Below, one piece after another: positions 1 to 6,914 of a DNA stretch of 12,178 bases. The stretch lies in assembly GCA_002470185.1 (NCBI GenBank), contig DKNG01000214.1:1-12178 (forward strand). Reading direction: 5' to 3'. The position numbers and the translations under genes are program-made. Under the pieces are notes generated by a model. The model was not told where the DNA came from. It did not search any database and worked only from the letters and a program-made list of their open reading frames with translations. The first letter of the stretch is position 1. Each line of letters starts with the position of its first letter. The stretch comes from Arcobacter sp. UBA7394 (GTDB taxonomy: Bacteria > Campylobacterota > Campylobacteria > Campylobacterales > Arcobacteraceae).

Positions 1-28
1 TTCAAGACAAAGAGCAATTGATACTTTT

Positions 29-34
29 AGAAGG
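29..34 (+). promoter_or_regulatory. Ribosome binding site AGAAGG fixing the flavoprotein start
   Basis: A purine-rich AGAAGG lies seven bases before the ATG at 42. It supports that codon over the in-frame TTG at 18, which precedes the site. Any upstream gene would end nearby: one other frame stops at 19-21 and another at 53-55, and neither leaves enough sequence to identify a product. Confidence 0.6.
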
Positions 35-41
35 CTTCAAA

Positions 42-1463
42 ATGAAAAAGATTAATATAGCTGTAGTTGGATCTGGAATAGGTGGAAGTATGATTTCCGC
101 TTTAAATAGTGATAACTCTTTAAAACTTTTTGAAAGAGATATGAATCTTGGTGGTTGTGCTAGTACTTTTAAAAGATATGGAAGCTTTTTTAATGCTGGA
201 GCTACTACTTTTGTAGGTTATGAAGATAATCATCCAATAAAAAGAATTTTTGATAAGATAGGATTTAATCCTGATTTATTAAAAAGCGATATTGCTATTA
301 GAACTATTCAAAATAAAAAAGTTTTAGATAGAACTCAAGATTTTGATACTTTTTTAGAAGAGTTAAATAAAGTCTATCCAAACAAAAACAATGAGAAGTT
401 TTGGAGAACTTTAAAAAATATTGATGAAAAGTTTTGGAACTTAAAAAAATTATATTTTGCAAAATATAGTATGAAATCTTATTTTAGAACAGCTTCATTT
501 ATTTTCGAGTTATTAAAAGTATTTAAATCTGATTTATTCAAAAGTGCATCAGGTTTTATAAAAGATGTTTTAGGGGATATATCAGTAGAGTATCAAAGTT
601 TTATAGATGCACAGCTTTTTATTACAGTTCAAACTACTTCAAAAAATATACCTCTTTTATCAATGGCTTTAGGTTTATCTTATCCTTTCCATGATGTTTT
701 TTATGTTTATGGTGGTATGGGTAGTTTGTTTGATGGTATTCTTGAAGAGGTTGATGTTCATAAAAAAGAAGAAGTGTTAAAAATAAAAAAACAAGATAAG
801 TACTATCATATACAAACTTCAAAAGATGAGTACTTAGCAAAAAATGTGATTTTAAACTCTACGGTATTTGATAGTAGTAAGTTTTTCGAAGATAAAAAAA
901 TACAAGATTATTACAAAAGCTTTTCTTTTAATGACCAAAGTGCATTTGTTGTTTATCTAAAACTTGATATAAATCCTGAATTATTACATCATTACCAAGT
1001 AATATTAAATGAAAAAATACCTAATTGTATTTCAAACTCATTTTTTGTTTCTCTTTCTGATAAAAATGATTTAAAACTAAGTAAAAAAGGACTTAGTATT
1101 ACTATCTCAACTCACACAAAAGCAAATTCATGGAAAAGATATTCAAAAGATGAGTATGAGAAAGAAAAAGAAAAAACAATGAATTTTATTATTGAAGAGT
1201 TTTTAAATAATTTTGATAAGATTAGTAAAGATAATATAAAATATTCTTTTTGTGCTACATCTACAACTTTTAATAACTATATAAATAGATTTAATTGTGG
1301 TGGAAATAGTATCACTATAAAAAATGCTATTAATCTTCCTTCTTGTAATACTCCTTTTGAAGGACTTTATAATGTTGGAGATACAGTTTTTGCTGGACAA
1401 GGGTGGCCTGGTATTGCCCTTGGAGTTGAAGTATTAAATAAGGAACTAAATGGAAAGCTTTGA
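42..1463 (+). CDS. CrtI/phytoene desaturase-like NAD(P)/FAD-dependent oxidoreductase
   Basis: This is a 473-residue soluble flavoprotein of the phytoene dehydrogenase/CrtISO/retinol saturase class (COG1233-like). The N-terminus carries a Rossmann dinucleotide fold: GSGIGG at residues 10-15 after a hydrophobic strand, an acidic residue (E31) closing strand 2, and GGCAST at 37-42. The C-terminus carries the second FAD contact, GLYNVGDT at 441-448, followed by GQGWPGIALG, typical of the family. No signal peptide or membrane helix is seen. I chose the ATG at 42 because AGAAGG lies seven bases upstream and the Rossmann strand begins at once; a TTG at 18 would only add eight residues. The frame is open to the left edge, so an earlier start cannot be excluded. 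It overlaps the following histidine kinase gene by 14 bases. The substrate is unknown: no carotenoid synthesis genes are visible, and a polyene, lipid or porphyrinogen would all be guesses. The fold assignment is firm and the reaction is not. Confidence 0.85.
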   Translation: MKKINIAVVGSGIGGSMISALNSDNSLKLFERDMNLGGCASTFKRYGSFFNAGATTFVGYEDNHPIKRIFDKIGFNPDLLKSDIAIRTIQNKKVLDRTQDFDTFLEELNKVYPNKNNEKFWRTLKNIDEKFWNLKKLYFAKYSMKSYFRTASFIFELLKVFKSDLFKSASGFIKDVLGDISVEYQSFIDAQLFITVQTTSKNIPLLSMALGLSYPFHDVFYVYGGMGSLFDGILEEVDVHKKEEVLKIKKQDKYYHIQTSKDEYLAKNVILNSTVFDSSKFFEDKKIQDYYKSFSFNDQSAFVVYLKLDINPELLHHYQVILNEKIPNCISNSFFVSLSDKNDLKLSKKGLSITISTHTKANSWKRYSKDEYEKEKEKTMNFIIEEFLNNFDKISKDNIKYSFCATSTTFNNYINRFNCGGNSITIKNAINLPSCNTPFEGLYNVGDTVFAGQGWPGIALGVEVLNKELNGKL

Positions 1464-2451
1464 ACTTAAAATATCTATAAAAGATTGGCTTTATATTATA
1501 ACTATTGCTGCTTTTTTTGGATTCTTAATCTCAATATTTTTTTATTTTCTAAATCAAGATTTACAAAAAATATCCACAATGGTATTTAGTACAAGTGCTG
1601 CTATCATAATCGCTATATTTTCGTCAATTCTAATAAGTATTTCAAATAGTTTTATACTTCCTTTAGTTAATAAACAGTTTTGGTATTTGATTAGTTTTGC
1701 TTTTTCTTTTCTATCTGGGGCTTTAGGTTTTTTATTTTCATATTTTTTATTTTCATATTTTTCCATAAAAATTATTGAGTTTATTGAACCTTTTTATATT
1801 TATATTAGTGTTACTATTGGATTTCTTACTTTTTTAATAGGACTTATTTTACATCAATTTATTTCTATGAAATATAAAAATGAATTTATTAGAAATGAGA
1901 TTTTAGAGAGTAAGTTAAAAGCTTTAGAAAATGAACTAAATCCACATTTCTTATTTAATGCACTTAATTCAATTAGTGAGCTTATTTATATTGATAAGAA
2001 AAAAGCTGAAGATTCAGTATTAAATGTATCAAAGTTTTTACGAAATGCCTTGAATACTGATAGTTTAGTAAGTACTTCAAAAGAGTTAGATATGGTAAAA
2101 ACTTATGTAAATATTGAAAATACAAGATTCGAAGATAAAATTAAATTAGAAATAGATAGTAATAAAGATTACGAAGAACGATTAATTCCAAAATTTTCAA
2201 TCCAACTATTGGTTGAAAATGCAATAAAACATGGTTTTGAGGGGAAAGAATTAGATATTAATATCTCTATTTCAAAAGATACAATAACTGTATCAAATAA
2301 TGGAAAAATTGAAGAGTTTGTTAAATATGGCACAGGTCTAAAGAATCTTGATAAAAGGCTAGAACTTTTAAAAGTAGGTAATTTAGATTATGACACAGAT
2401 GAAAAAATGAAATTTATTATAAGGATAAAAAGTGAAAGTATTAATAGTTGA
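1450..2451 (+). CDS. LytS/YehU-type membrane sensor histidine kinase
   Basis: This is a 333-residue inner-membrane kinase of the His_kinase (PF06580)/LytS group. Four hydrophobic segments fall at about residues 14-34, 44-65, 77-104 and 110-137, with almost no periplasmic loop, which suggests sensing within or at the membrane. A short charged helix (about 140-162) leads into the phosphoacceptor motif NPHFLFN, with H166 the likely phosphorylated histidine. The ATPase domain shows an N-box, LLVENAIKHG at 253-262, an abbreviated G1-like SNNGK around 282-286, and a G2-like GTGLKNL at 294-300. The ATG at 1450 follows AGGA at 1441-1444, inside the end of the flavoprotein gene, and the two frames overlap by 14 bases. 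The 3' end overlaps the response regulator by 20 bases, so this is a cognate, probably translationally coupled two-component pair. The signal is unknown; co-transcription with a flavoprotein suggests, but does not show, a redox or lipid-related input. Confidence 0.93.
   Translation: MESFELKISIKDWLYIITIAAFFGFLISIFFYFLNQDLQKISTMVFSTSAAIIIAIFSSILISISNSFILPLVNKQFWYLISFAFSFLSGALGFLFSYFLFSYFSIKIIEFIEPFYIYISVTIGFLTFLIGLILHQFISMKYKNEFIRNEILESKLKALENELNPHFLFNALNSISELIYIDKKKAEDSVLNVSKFLRNALNTDSLVSTSKELDMVKTYVNIENTRFEDKIKLEIDSNKDYEERLIPKFSIQLLVENAIKHGFEGKELDINISISKDTITVSNNGKIEEFVKYGTGLKNLDKRLELLKVGNLDYDTDEKMKFIIRIKSESINS
2421..2425 (+). promoter_or_regulatory. Ribosome binding site AAGGA for the GTG start of the LytTR regulator
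   Basis: AAGGA sits six bases before the GTG at 2432, inside the kinase coding sequence. It supports this non-ATG start, which gives a full receiver domain, over any downstream start that would lose the acidic D7-D8 pocket. Confidence 0.6.
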
Positions 2452-3145
2452 TGATGAAAATTTGGCAATTAGCCGATTGCAAAGGCTACTAAATGATGAA
2501 GGAATAGAGAATATCACTTCTTTTACTAATCCACAAGACGCGTTAAAAGAGTGTATAAAAACTAAATTTGATGTTGTTTTTTTAGATATTTCTATGCCTA
2601 ATATTACTGGTCTTGAACTTGCTAATATGATTTTAGAGTTAGAGCCTAAGACTTTTGTAGTATTCCAAACTGCATATTCAGAGTATGCCTTAGAGGCTTA
2701 TAAAACGGGTGGAATGGGATATTTATTGAAACCAGTTGAGCAAAGTTTATTAAAAGAGATTTTAAAAAAAATAGAAACATATATGAGCTCAAATACAGAG
2801 ATTGAAAATAAAAAGATTATTGCTAAAAGAGGGGATAATTTATATTTAATTAATATTGATGATATATATTATATTAGGGCTGATTTAGATGAAGTAATTA
2901 TTAAAATAAAAGAAACAGATGCTTATGTACGGAAAAAAATTGGGGATTTAGAAAAACTACTTTCTAATAAAAACTTCTTTAGAGTACACAGATCATATAT
3001 TGTAAATGTTGACAAAATTAAATCAATGCAAAGTGTAGAACAATCAAAACTTGAGATTTCTTTTGATGGTATTGATGAAATTGTAACTTCTTCTAAAGAT
3101 GGAGCAAAAGAGTTTCGTGAGTACTTAGATAGAAGATTAATATAA
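2432..3145 (+). CDS. LytR/AlgR-family response regulator (REC-LytTR)
   Basis: This 237-residue DNA-binding regulator is the partner of the preceding kinase. The receiver domain (about 1-115) has the acidic pair D7-D8, the phosphoacceptor D52 in FLDISMP, the switch T80 and the conserved K100 before P101. The output domain (about 127-232) is LytTR, recognised from the strand-rich segment ending in NFFRVHRSYIVNVDKI at 181-196, the family hallmark. The start is a GTG at 2432, since MKVLIVDDE is the canonical receiver N-terminus, and AAGGA at 2421-2425 is correctly spaced. The gene starts inside the kinase gene. LytTR proteins bind paired direct repeats near promoters. I looked for such repeats in the 69-base gap downstream and saw none, so the regulon is not evident from this window. 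Confidence 0.95.
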   Translation: MKVLIVDDENLAISRLQRLLNDEGIENITSFTNPQDALKECIKTKFDVVFLDISMPNITGLELANMILELEPKTFVVFQTAYSEYALEAYKTGGMGYLLKPVEQSLLKEILKKIETYMSSNTEIENKKIIAKRGDNLYLINIDDIYYIRADLDEVIIKIKETDAYVRKKIGDLEKLLSNKNFFRVHRSYIVNVDKIKSMQSVEQSKLEISFDGIDEIVTSSKDGAKEFREYLDRRLI

Positions 3146-3181
3146 ACTGACATTTATTTCCTACAAAAACTTCTTTTTGCC

Positions 3182-3190
3182 TGATAGAAT
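3182..3190 (+). promoter_or_regulatory. Extended -10 promoter for the SRPBCC-hemH unit
   Basis: TGA-TAGAAT fits an extended -10 element (TGn plus a hexamer one base from TATAAT), preceded by a T-rich tract at 3171-3178. No convincing -35 hexamer is seen, which is normal for Campylobacterota vegetative promoters. Transcription would start near 3197, just before the AAGGAG ribosome site at 3204-3209. This makes the SRPBCC-hemH pair at least partly independent of the two-component genes upstream. Confidence 0.45.
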
Positions 3191-3214
3191 AATATTAAGT
3201 AAAAAGGAGATGTT

Positions 3215-3670
3215 ATGAACACTTTTGAAAAAAGCACACTAATCAAATGTAGTATCGATGAACTTTTTGATTTTCATTTAGATACTAATAACCTTACAAA
3301 AATTACACCAAATAATATAAAAGTAAAACTACTAACACCAGATTTTGAAGCAAAAGAAGGTGAGGTTTTAAAACTAAAAAGTATTAAGAACTTTATACCT
3401 TTAAATTGGACTGTAAAAATTCAAAAACTGAAAAAGCCAGATATTTTAGTAGATGTTGCAATTAAATCCCCTTTTAAATATTGGGAGCATCAACATGTAT
3501 TTATAAAACATGCAAATTTCACAGAATTAAAAGATATTGTTAAATATGAAATGCCATTTGGTTATATAGGTGCATTATTCTCATCTTTAGTAAATAAAGA
3601 TTTGGAAAACATGTTTGATTTTAGACATAACATCACAAAAGAAATACTAGAAAATAAGGAATCAATTTGA
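3215..3670 (+). CDS. SRPBCC (START/Bet v1-like) family protein
   Basis: This is a 151-residue single-domain protein of the SRPBCC ligand-binding superfamily, in the group often annotated as cyclase/dehydrase-like or COG4276. Typical features are the N-terminal strand with CSIDELFDF (12-20), a mid-region GEVLKLK, WEHQHVF at 90-96, and the late LKDIVKYEMPFG at 105-116 followed by an amphipathic helix ending in MFDFRH. No signal peptide is present. The start ATG has a strong AAGGAG six bases upstream. The stop overlaps the TTG start of hemH in the four bases TTGA, so the two are translationally coupled. Members of this superfamily bind hydrophobic ligands in a deep cavity. A role with a tetrapyrrole is an inference from the neighbour only, and the ligand is unknown. 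Confidence 0.8.
   Translation: MNTFEKSTLIKCSIDELFDFHLDTNNLTKITPNNIKVKLLTPDFEAKEGEVLKLKSIKNFIPLNWTVKIQKLKKPDILVDVAIKSPFKYWEHQHVFIKHANFTELKDIVKYEMPFGYIGALFSSLVNKDLENMFDFRHNITKEILENKESI
3656..3660 (+). promoter_or_regulatory. Ribosome binding site AAGGA for the TTG start of hemH
   Basis: AAGGA lies six bases before the TTG at 3667, within the last codons of the SRPBCC gene. The next in-frame ATG would remove the N-terminal strand that carries the LMNMGGP motif, so the TTG is the better start. Confidence 0.6.
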
Positions 3671-4599
3671 AACGAGCTGTAGTTTTAATGAATATGGGTG
3701 GACCTAATAATATTAATGAAGTACAAGTTTTTCTAAAAAATATGTTTAATGACAAGTATATATTAGGAATCCCCCAACCAATACGTGCTTTAGTAGCAAA
3801 GTTTATTATCTCAAGAAGATTAGCTGAATCAAAGGGTAATTATGAACTTCTTGGTGGTATGTCGCCTATTGTTGGACATACCAAAAGATTAGTTCGAAGA
3901 TTAAATAATATATTGGATGCTGATGTTTTTTATGAGATGAGATATACACCTCCTTTTGCAAATGAAATAATAGAAAAAATAAAAGATTATGATGAAATCT
4001 ATGCAATTCCAATGTATCCGCATTATTCATCAACTACTACAAAGTCATCAATAGAGAACTTTATAGGTATTGCAAGAAAATATAATCTTGAAAATAAAAT
4101 CAAAACAATTGATTCTTATTATGATGATGAAAACTATAATAAGGCTATTGTTGAGAGAATCAAAGAATCATTAAATGGTCAAAACTCAAATGACTTTGAA
4201 CTGATATTCTCTGCCCATGGTTTAACTCAAAGAACCATAGATAAGGGTGATTTATATCAAAAACATATTTTAGCAAATGTTAAATGTGCAAGAGCCGAAT
4301 TAGATAAACAAAATATTAAGTTTAAAAAAATACATGTAGCTTATCAATCAAGATTAGGTCCTATGGAATGGTTAAGACCTTATATGGAAGATAAACTAAA
4401 AGAGATTGAAAACAATGTAATAATATACCCAATATCATTTACAGTTGATAACTCTGAAACACAATTTGAATTAGATATAGAGTATAAAGAAGTTGCAGAT
4501 GAGTTAGGAATTAAAGATTATAGAGTTGCAAGGGCACCAAATAATAATCACTATTTTATGAAAACAATAAAATCTATCTATGAAAAATTAAAAAAATAA
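3667..4599 (+). CDS. hemH: Ferrochelatase
   Basis: Ferrochelatase inserts ferrous iron into protoporphyrin IX, the terminal step of protoheme synthesis. At 310 residues it matches the usual bacterial length. Visible family motifs are LMNMGGP at 7-13, LLGGMSPI at 61-68, MRYTPPFA at 91-98, the PMYPHYSSTTTKSS segment at 115-128, FSAHGL at 181-186 with the catalytic/metal-binding H184, YQSRLGPMEWL at 226-236, and the DNSETQFELDIEY segment at 261-273 carrying the conserved acidic residue E264. This corresponds to the His183/Glu264 pair of the Bacillus enzyme. The [2Fe-2S] C-terminal extension of animal and some bacterial enzymes is absent. The start is a TTG overlapping the SRPBCC stop codon. No hairpin terminator follows before the next promoter. 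Confidence 0.97.
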   Translation: MKRAVVLMNMGGPNNINEVQVFLKNMFNDKYILGIPQPIRALVAKFIISRRLAESKGNYELLGGMSPIVGHTKRLVRRLNNILDADVFYEMRYTPPFANEIIEKIKDYDEIYAIPMYPHYSSTTTKSSIENFIGIARKYNLENKIKTIDSYYDDENYNKAIVERIKESLNGQNSNDFELIFSAHGLTQRTIDKGDLYQKHILANVKCARAELDKQNIKFKKIHVAYQSRLGPMEWLRPYMEDKLKEIENNVIIYPISFTVDNSETQFELDIEYKEVADELGIKDYRVARAPNNNHYFMKTIKSIYEKLKK

Positions 4600-4652
4600 T
4601 GAAATTATATGCTTATGTGTACTTATAAATATAGTTCTTGTAAAATTTATTT

Positions 4653-4661
4653 TGATATAAT
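4653..4661 (+). promoter_or_regulatory. Extended -10 promoter for the diguanylate cyclase gene
   Basis: TGA-TATAAT is a perfect -10 hexamer with a TGn extension. It lies in the 89-base gap after hemH, about 28 bases before the start codon. There is no recognisable -35 box, only A/T-rich sequence. It suggests the cyclase gene is transcribed on its own as well as by any read-through from hemH. Confidence 0.5.
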
Positions 4662-4678
4662 AATAATAAACTATTTTT

Positions 4679-4682
4679 AGGA
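4679..4682 (+). promoter_or_regulatory. Ribosome binding site AGGA for the TTG start of the cyclase gene
   Basis: AGGA lies six bases before the TTG at 4689. That start gives the canonical receiver N-terminus (basic residues, LLLVD). The next in-frame ATG, at M93, would delete most of the first receiver domain. Confidence 0.5.
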
Positions 4683-4688
4683 ATAACT

Positions 4689-6305
4689 TTGAAAAAATTA
4701 TTACTTGTAGATAATTCAAATCTTATTATTAATGTATTAAAAGATCTTTTTAAACAAAAAAATGATTTTGAGATATTTGTTGCAAAAAGCTTAAAAGATG
4801 TAGAACTTTTATTAAGCGAAAATAATTTCTTTGCTGCAGTGTCAAATACAATATTACCTGATGCTTTAAATGGTGAATTATTAGAATTACTTACAAAGAG
4901 ATCTGTTCCTACAATTGTTTTAAGCTCAAATATTGATAGTGAATTTATCAATACAATTGATAATATGAAAATTATTGATTACGTATTAAAAGATTCAATG
5001 CACGGACTTTCATCAGTATACGAACTAATGGAGCTATTACTATTTATTAAAGATAGAGAAATATTAATTGTTGAAGATTCTAAATCAATTGCAAGTCAAA
5101 TAAGAGATGTTTTAGAAACGTTATTATTAAAAGTAACAATTGTTGGAAATGGAATTGAAGCTTTAGAACATTTAACAAATAATAAAAATATTGCAATGGT
5201 ACTTACTGATTATTCAATGCCTGAAATGGATGGCTTAACACTAATAAAAAACATCAGAAAAAATTCTAATTATTCTGAATTACCAGTATTAATTCTAAGT
5301 TCTATTGAAAGTAGAGATATCAGAATAAAACTATTTAAACATGGAGCTAATGACTTTTTAGCAAAACCAGTTTTAGAAGAAGAATTAAAATCAAAGGTTT
5401 TAGACGTATTCTCAAAAATAAAAAAAGTTAAAGAAATTGAAAGTTTTAACAGTATTTTTGATGAAAATATTATCTCTTCTTCTACTGATGCTAAAGGTGT
5501 AATTAAAAGTGTTTCTACAGCATTTACTAAAATATCAGGATATTCAAAAGAAGAATTAATTGGAAAACATCACAATATTGTTAGACATAAGGATATGCCA
5601 AAATCAGTATATCGTGAAATGTGGGATACAATTAAAAGCGGTAAGACTTGGAAAGGCGAGATAAAAAACTGTAGAAAAGATGGATCTTTATATTGGGTTA
5701 GTTCAATAATTGAACCTATTTTTGATATTGAAGAGCGAATCACAGGTTATTATGCAGTTAGACAAGATATTACTGACAAAAAAAGAATATATGAATTGTC
5801 TATTACTGATGGATTAACTGGTTTATATAATAGAAGATATTTCAATGAAGTAGCAAAAGATATTATGGATAAAACAGTTAGAAATAATAATGTGTTTTCG
5901 TTTATTTTATTAGATATTGATAATTTCAAAAAATACAATGATACTTATGGACATCAAGAGGGTGACAATGTATTAGAGCAAGTTTCAAAAACACTTCAAG
6001 ATACATTTAAAAGAGATGATGATTTAGTATTTAGACTTGGTGGAGAAGAGTTTGGTATATTAATTAATACAAAAAGTATTGATGATGCAAAAGCTCTTGC
6101 AGAACAAGCTAGACATGATATTGAGCAGATTGGTATTGAACATAAACTAAATCTACCACTTAAAACTATAACAGCATCATTTGGGTTATCTATTATTTCA
6201 GGTAATAGTGATCATACAATAGATGGAATTTATAAACAAACTGATGATGCTTTATATAAAGCAAAAGAATCAGGAAGAAATAGAGTAGATTTTATAGAAT
6301 TATAA
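4689..6305 (+). CDS. REC-REC-PAS-GGDEF diguanylate cyclase
   Basis: This 538-residue cytoplasmic protein makes c-di-GMP from two GTP. Domain order is receiver 1 (about 1-120), receiver 2 (about 123-245), PAS (about 253-365) and GGDEF (about 368-538). Receiver 1 is degenerate: the phosphoacceptor position in the AAVSNTILP segment is N53, not Asp. Receiver 2 is complete, with E129-D130, D174 in LTDYSMP, S204-S205 and K226-P227. The PAS domain resembles the Aer-type redox PAS (HNIVRHKDMP, then a WKGE segment and KDG.LYW). The catalytic domain has DGLTGLYNRR at 374-383, metal site D409 and the active GGEEF loop at 451-455. An RDDD inhibitory site (442-445) stands five residues before the loop, so product feedback is expected. 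No histidine kinase is adjacent, so the phosphodonor is unknown. Confidence 0.95.
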   Translation: MKKLLLVDNSNLIINVLKDLFKQKNDFEIFVAKSLKDVELLLSENNFFAAVSNTILPDALNGELLELLTKRSVPTIVLSSNIDSEFINTIDNMKIIDYVLKDSMHGLSSVYELMELLLFIKDREILIVEDSKSIASQIRDVLETLLLKVTIVGNGIEALEHLTNNKNIAMVLTDYSMPEMDGLTLIKNIRKNSNYSELPVLILSSIESRDIRIKLFKHGANDFLAKPVLEEELKSKVLDVFSKIKKVKEIESFNSIFDENIISSSTDAKGVIKSVSTAFTKISGYSKEELIGKHHNIVRHKDMPKSVYREMWDTIKSGKTWKGEIKNCRKDGSLYWVSSIIEPIFDIEERITGYYAVRQDITDKKRIYELSITDGLTGLYNRRYFNEVAKDIMDKTVRNNNVFSFILLDIDNFKKYNDTYGHQEGDNVLEQVSKTLQDTFKRDDDLVFRLGGEEFGILINTKSIDDAKALAEQARHDIEQIGIEHKLNLPLKTITASFGLSIISGNSDHTIDGIYKQTDDALYKAKESGRNRVDFIEL

Positions 6306-6324
6306 AATAGATAGTTAATTTAAT

Positions 6325-6347
6325 AAAACCCTTACTTGAGGGTTTTT
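6325..6347 (+). terminator. Bidirectional intrinsic terminator between cyclase gene and tRNA-Leu
   Basis: An eight-base-pair stem (AAAACCCT/AGGGTTTT) with a six-base loop TACTTG is followed by a T-run on the + strand. On the other strand it is followed by TTTTATT. It lies 20 bases after the cyclase stop codon and 6 bases beyond the tRNA CCA end, so it can end transcription from both sides at this convergent junction. Confidence 0.85.
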
Positions 6348-6352
6348 AGTAG

Positions 6353-6439
6353 TGGTACCTCTAGTCGGACTCGAACCGACAAGACCGTGAAGTCATCGGA
6401 TTTTGAATCCGACGTGTTTACCAGTTTCACCATAGAGGC
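6353..6439 (-). tRNA. tRNA-Leu, anticodon CAA
   Basis: Read on the minus strand, the 87-base gene has an acceptor GCCTCTA pairing with TAGAGGT and a D-arm GTG...CAC containing the GG dinucleotide. The anticodon arm is TCGGA-TTCAAAA-TCCGA with anticodon CAA (reads UUG). There is a long class II variable arm (about 15 bases with a GAC/GTC stem), a T-arm GTCGG-TTCGAGT-CCGAC, discriminator A73 and an encoded CCA end. The large variable arm and A73 fit leucine. The first acceptor pair is a G1-U72 wobble rather than the usual G-C. Upstream is the hup terminator; a weak -10-like TAATGT at 6450-6455 (minus) is the only promoter candidate I see. Confidence 0.96.
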
Positions 6440-6454
6440 TTTTTTTAAGACATT

Positions 6455-6485
6455 AAAAAAGGACTTATCCGAAAATAAGTCCTTT
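6455..6485 (-). terminator. Strong intrinsic terminator of the HU gene
   Basis: On the minus strand an 11-base-pair perfect stem (AAAGGACTTAT with its complement ATAAGTCCTTT) and a six-base loop TTTCGG are followed by a run of six T, three of them in the stem. It sits about 30 bases after the HU stop codon. It has no comparable T-run on the + strand, so it acts mainly on minus-strand transcription. Confidence 0.9.
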
Positions 6486-6513
6486 CCCAAGGTTTATTAA
6501 TAATTTAATAAAA

Positions 6514-6792
6514 TTATTTAGCTGCTACAGCTTCTTTTAAAGCTTTACCAACTTTGAATTTTGCAACAGTAGTAGCAGGTACAATAACAGTTTTGTCAGT
6601 TCCTGGAACTTTTGCAGTTCTTTCAGCTCTGTCAGCAGTCGTGAATGTCCCAAACCCGATGAAGCTTACAGATTCTCTTTTTACTAAAGTTTCAGTAACC
6701 GTATCTAATACAGCGTCAACTGCACCTTTTGCATCTTTTTTAGATAAACCAGCTTTTGTAGCTACCGCGTCGATAAATTCTGCTTTGTTCAT
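6514..6792 (-). CDS. hup: HU-family nucleoid-associated DNA-binding protein
   Basis: This is a 92-residue histone-like protein that binds and bends DNA as a dimer. The N-terminal helices (MNKAEFIDAVATKAGLSKKD) and the GFGTF motif at 46-50 are diagnostic. The beta-arm follows with basic residues and the tip proline P63 (KVPGTDK), then FKVGKALKEAV at 79-89, the C-terminal helix. Length equals the usual 90-95 residues of HU, and no IHF-type extension is present. An AAGGAG ribosome site lies seven bases before the ATG. The gene uses more GC-rich alanine and valine codons than its neighbours, as expected for a highly expressed protein. It has its own promoter region and strong terminator, so it is probably monocistronic. 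Confidence 0.97.
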   Translation of the reverse strand: MNKAEFIDAVATKAGLSKKDAKGAVDAVLDTVTETLVKRESVSFIGFGTFTTADRAERTAKVPGTDKTVIVPATTVAKFKVGKALKEAVAAK

Positions 6793-6799
6793 AGAAGAA

Positions 6800-6805
6800 C
6801 TCCTT
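6800..6805 (-). promoter_or_regulatory. Strong ribosome binding site AAGGAG of the HU gene
   Basis: On the minus strand AAGGAG stands seven bases before the ATG at 6792. It is a near-complete match to the anti-Shine-Dalgarno sequence and consistent with high expression. Confidence 0.7.
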
Positions 6806-6828
6806 GTTTTAAATTAAATTAGGTAAAC

Positions 6829-6837
6829 TTTATAGTA
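6829..6837 (-). promoter_or_regulatory. Candidate -10 region of the HU gene promoter
   Basis: The minus strand reads TACTATAAA here. It offers TATAAA (6829-6834) or TACTAT (6832-6837) as a -10 hexamer about 37-45 bases before the HU start codon. The upstream DNA is A/T-rich without a clear -35 box. The 122-base gap to the aldolase-like gene holds no other recognisable element. Confidence 0.35.
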
Positions 6838-6914
6838 TTTAAGCTTTAGAATAGCTAAAACTAGGGCTTTTAAACAAATAAATAACAGAAAAGTTAGATT
6901 AAATCAGTACTTTT

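Noticed and set aside
1..55. Possible tail of an upstream gene at the left edge
   Set aside because: Two frames stop here (19-21 and 53-55), but each leaves too few residues to identify or even choose between them.
3164..3179. Short hairpin CAAAAA-CTTC-TTTTTG after the response regulator gene, as a terminator
   Set aside because: The stem is six pairs with a single G-C pair and has no T-run after it, too weak for an intrinsic terminator. It is more likely part of the T-rich promoter upstream region.
4600..4688. Terminator or attenuator after hemH
   Set aside because: The gap is A/T-rich, but I found no stem of useful strength; only the extended -10 promoter is supportable.
6554..6817. 87-codon open frame on the + strand opposite the HU gene
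   Set aside because: It is the antisense shadow of a strongly conserved HU coding sequence. It has no ribosome site and a composition explained by the opposite strand.
6845..6859. Inverted repeat TTTAG-AATAG-CTAAA upstream of hup as an operator
   Set aside because: Five-base arms of mostly A/T occur often by chance in such AT-rich DNA, and no second copy is present nearby.
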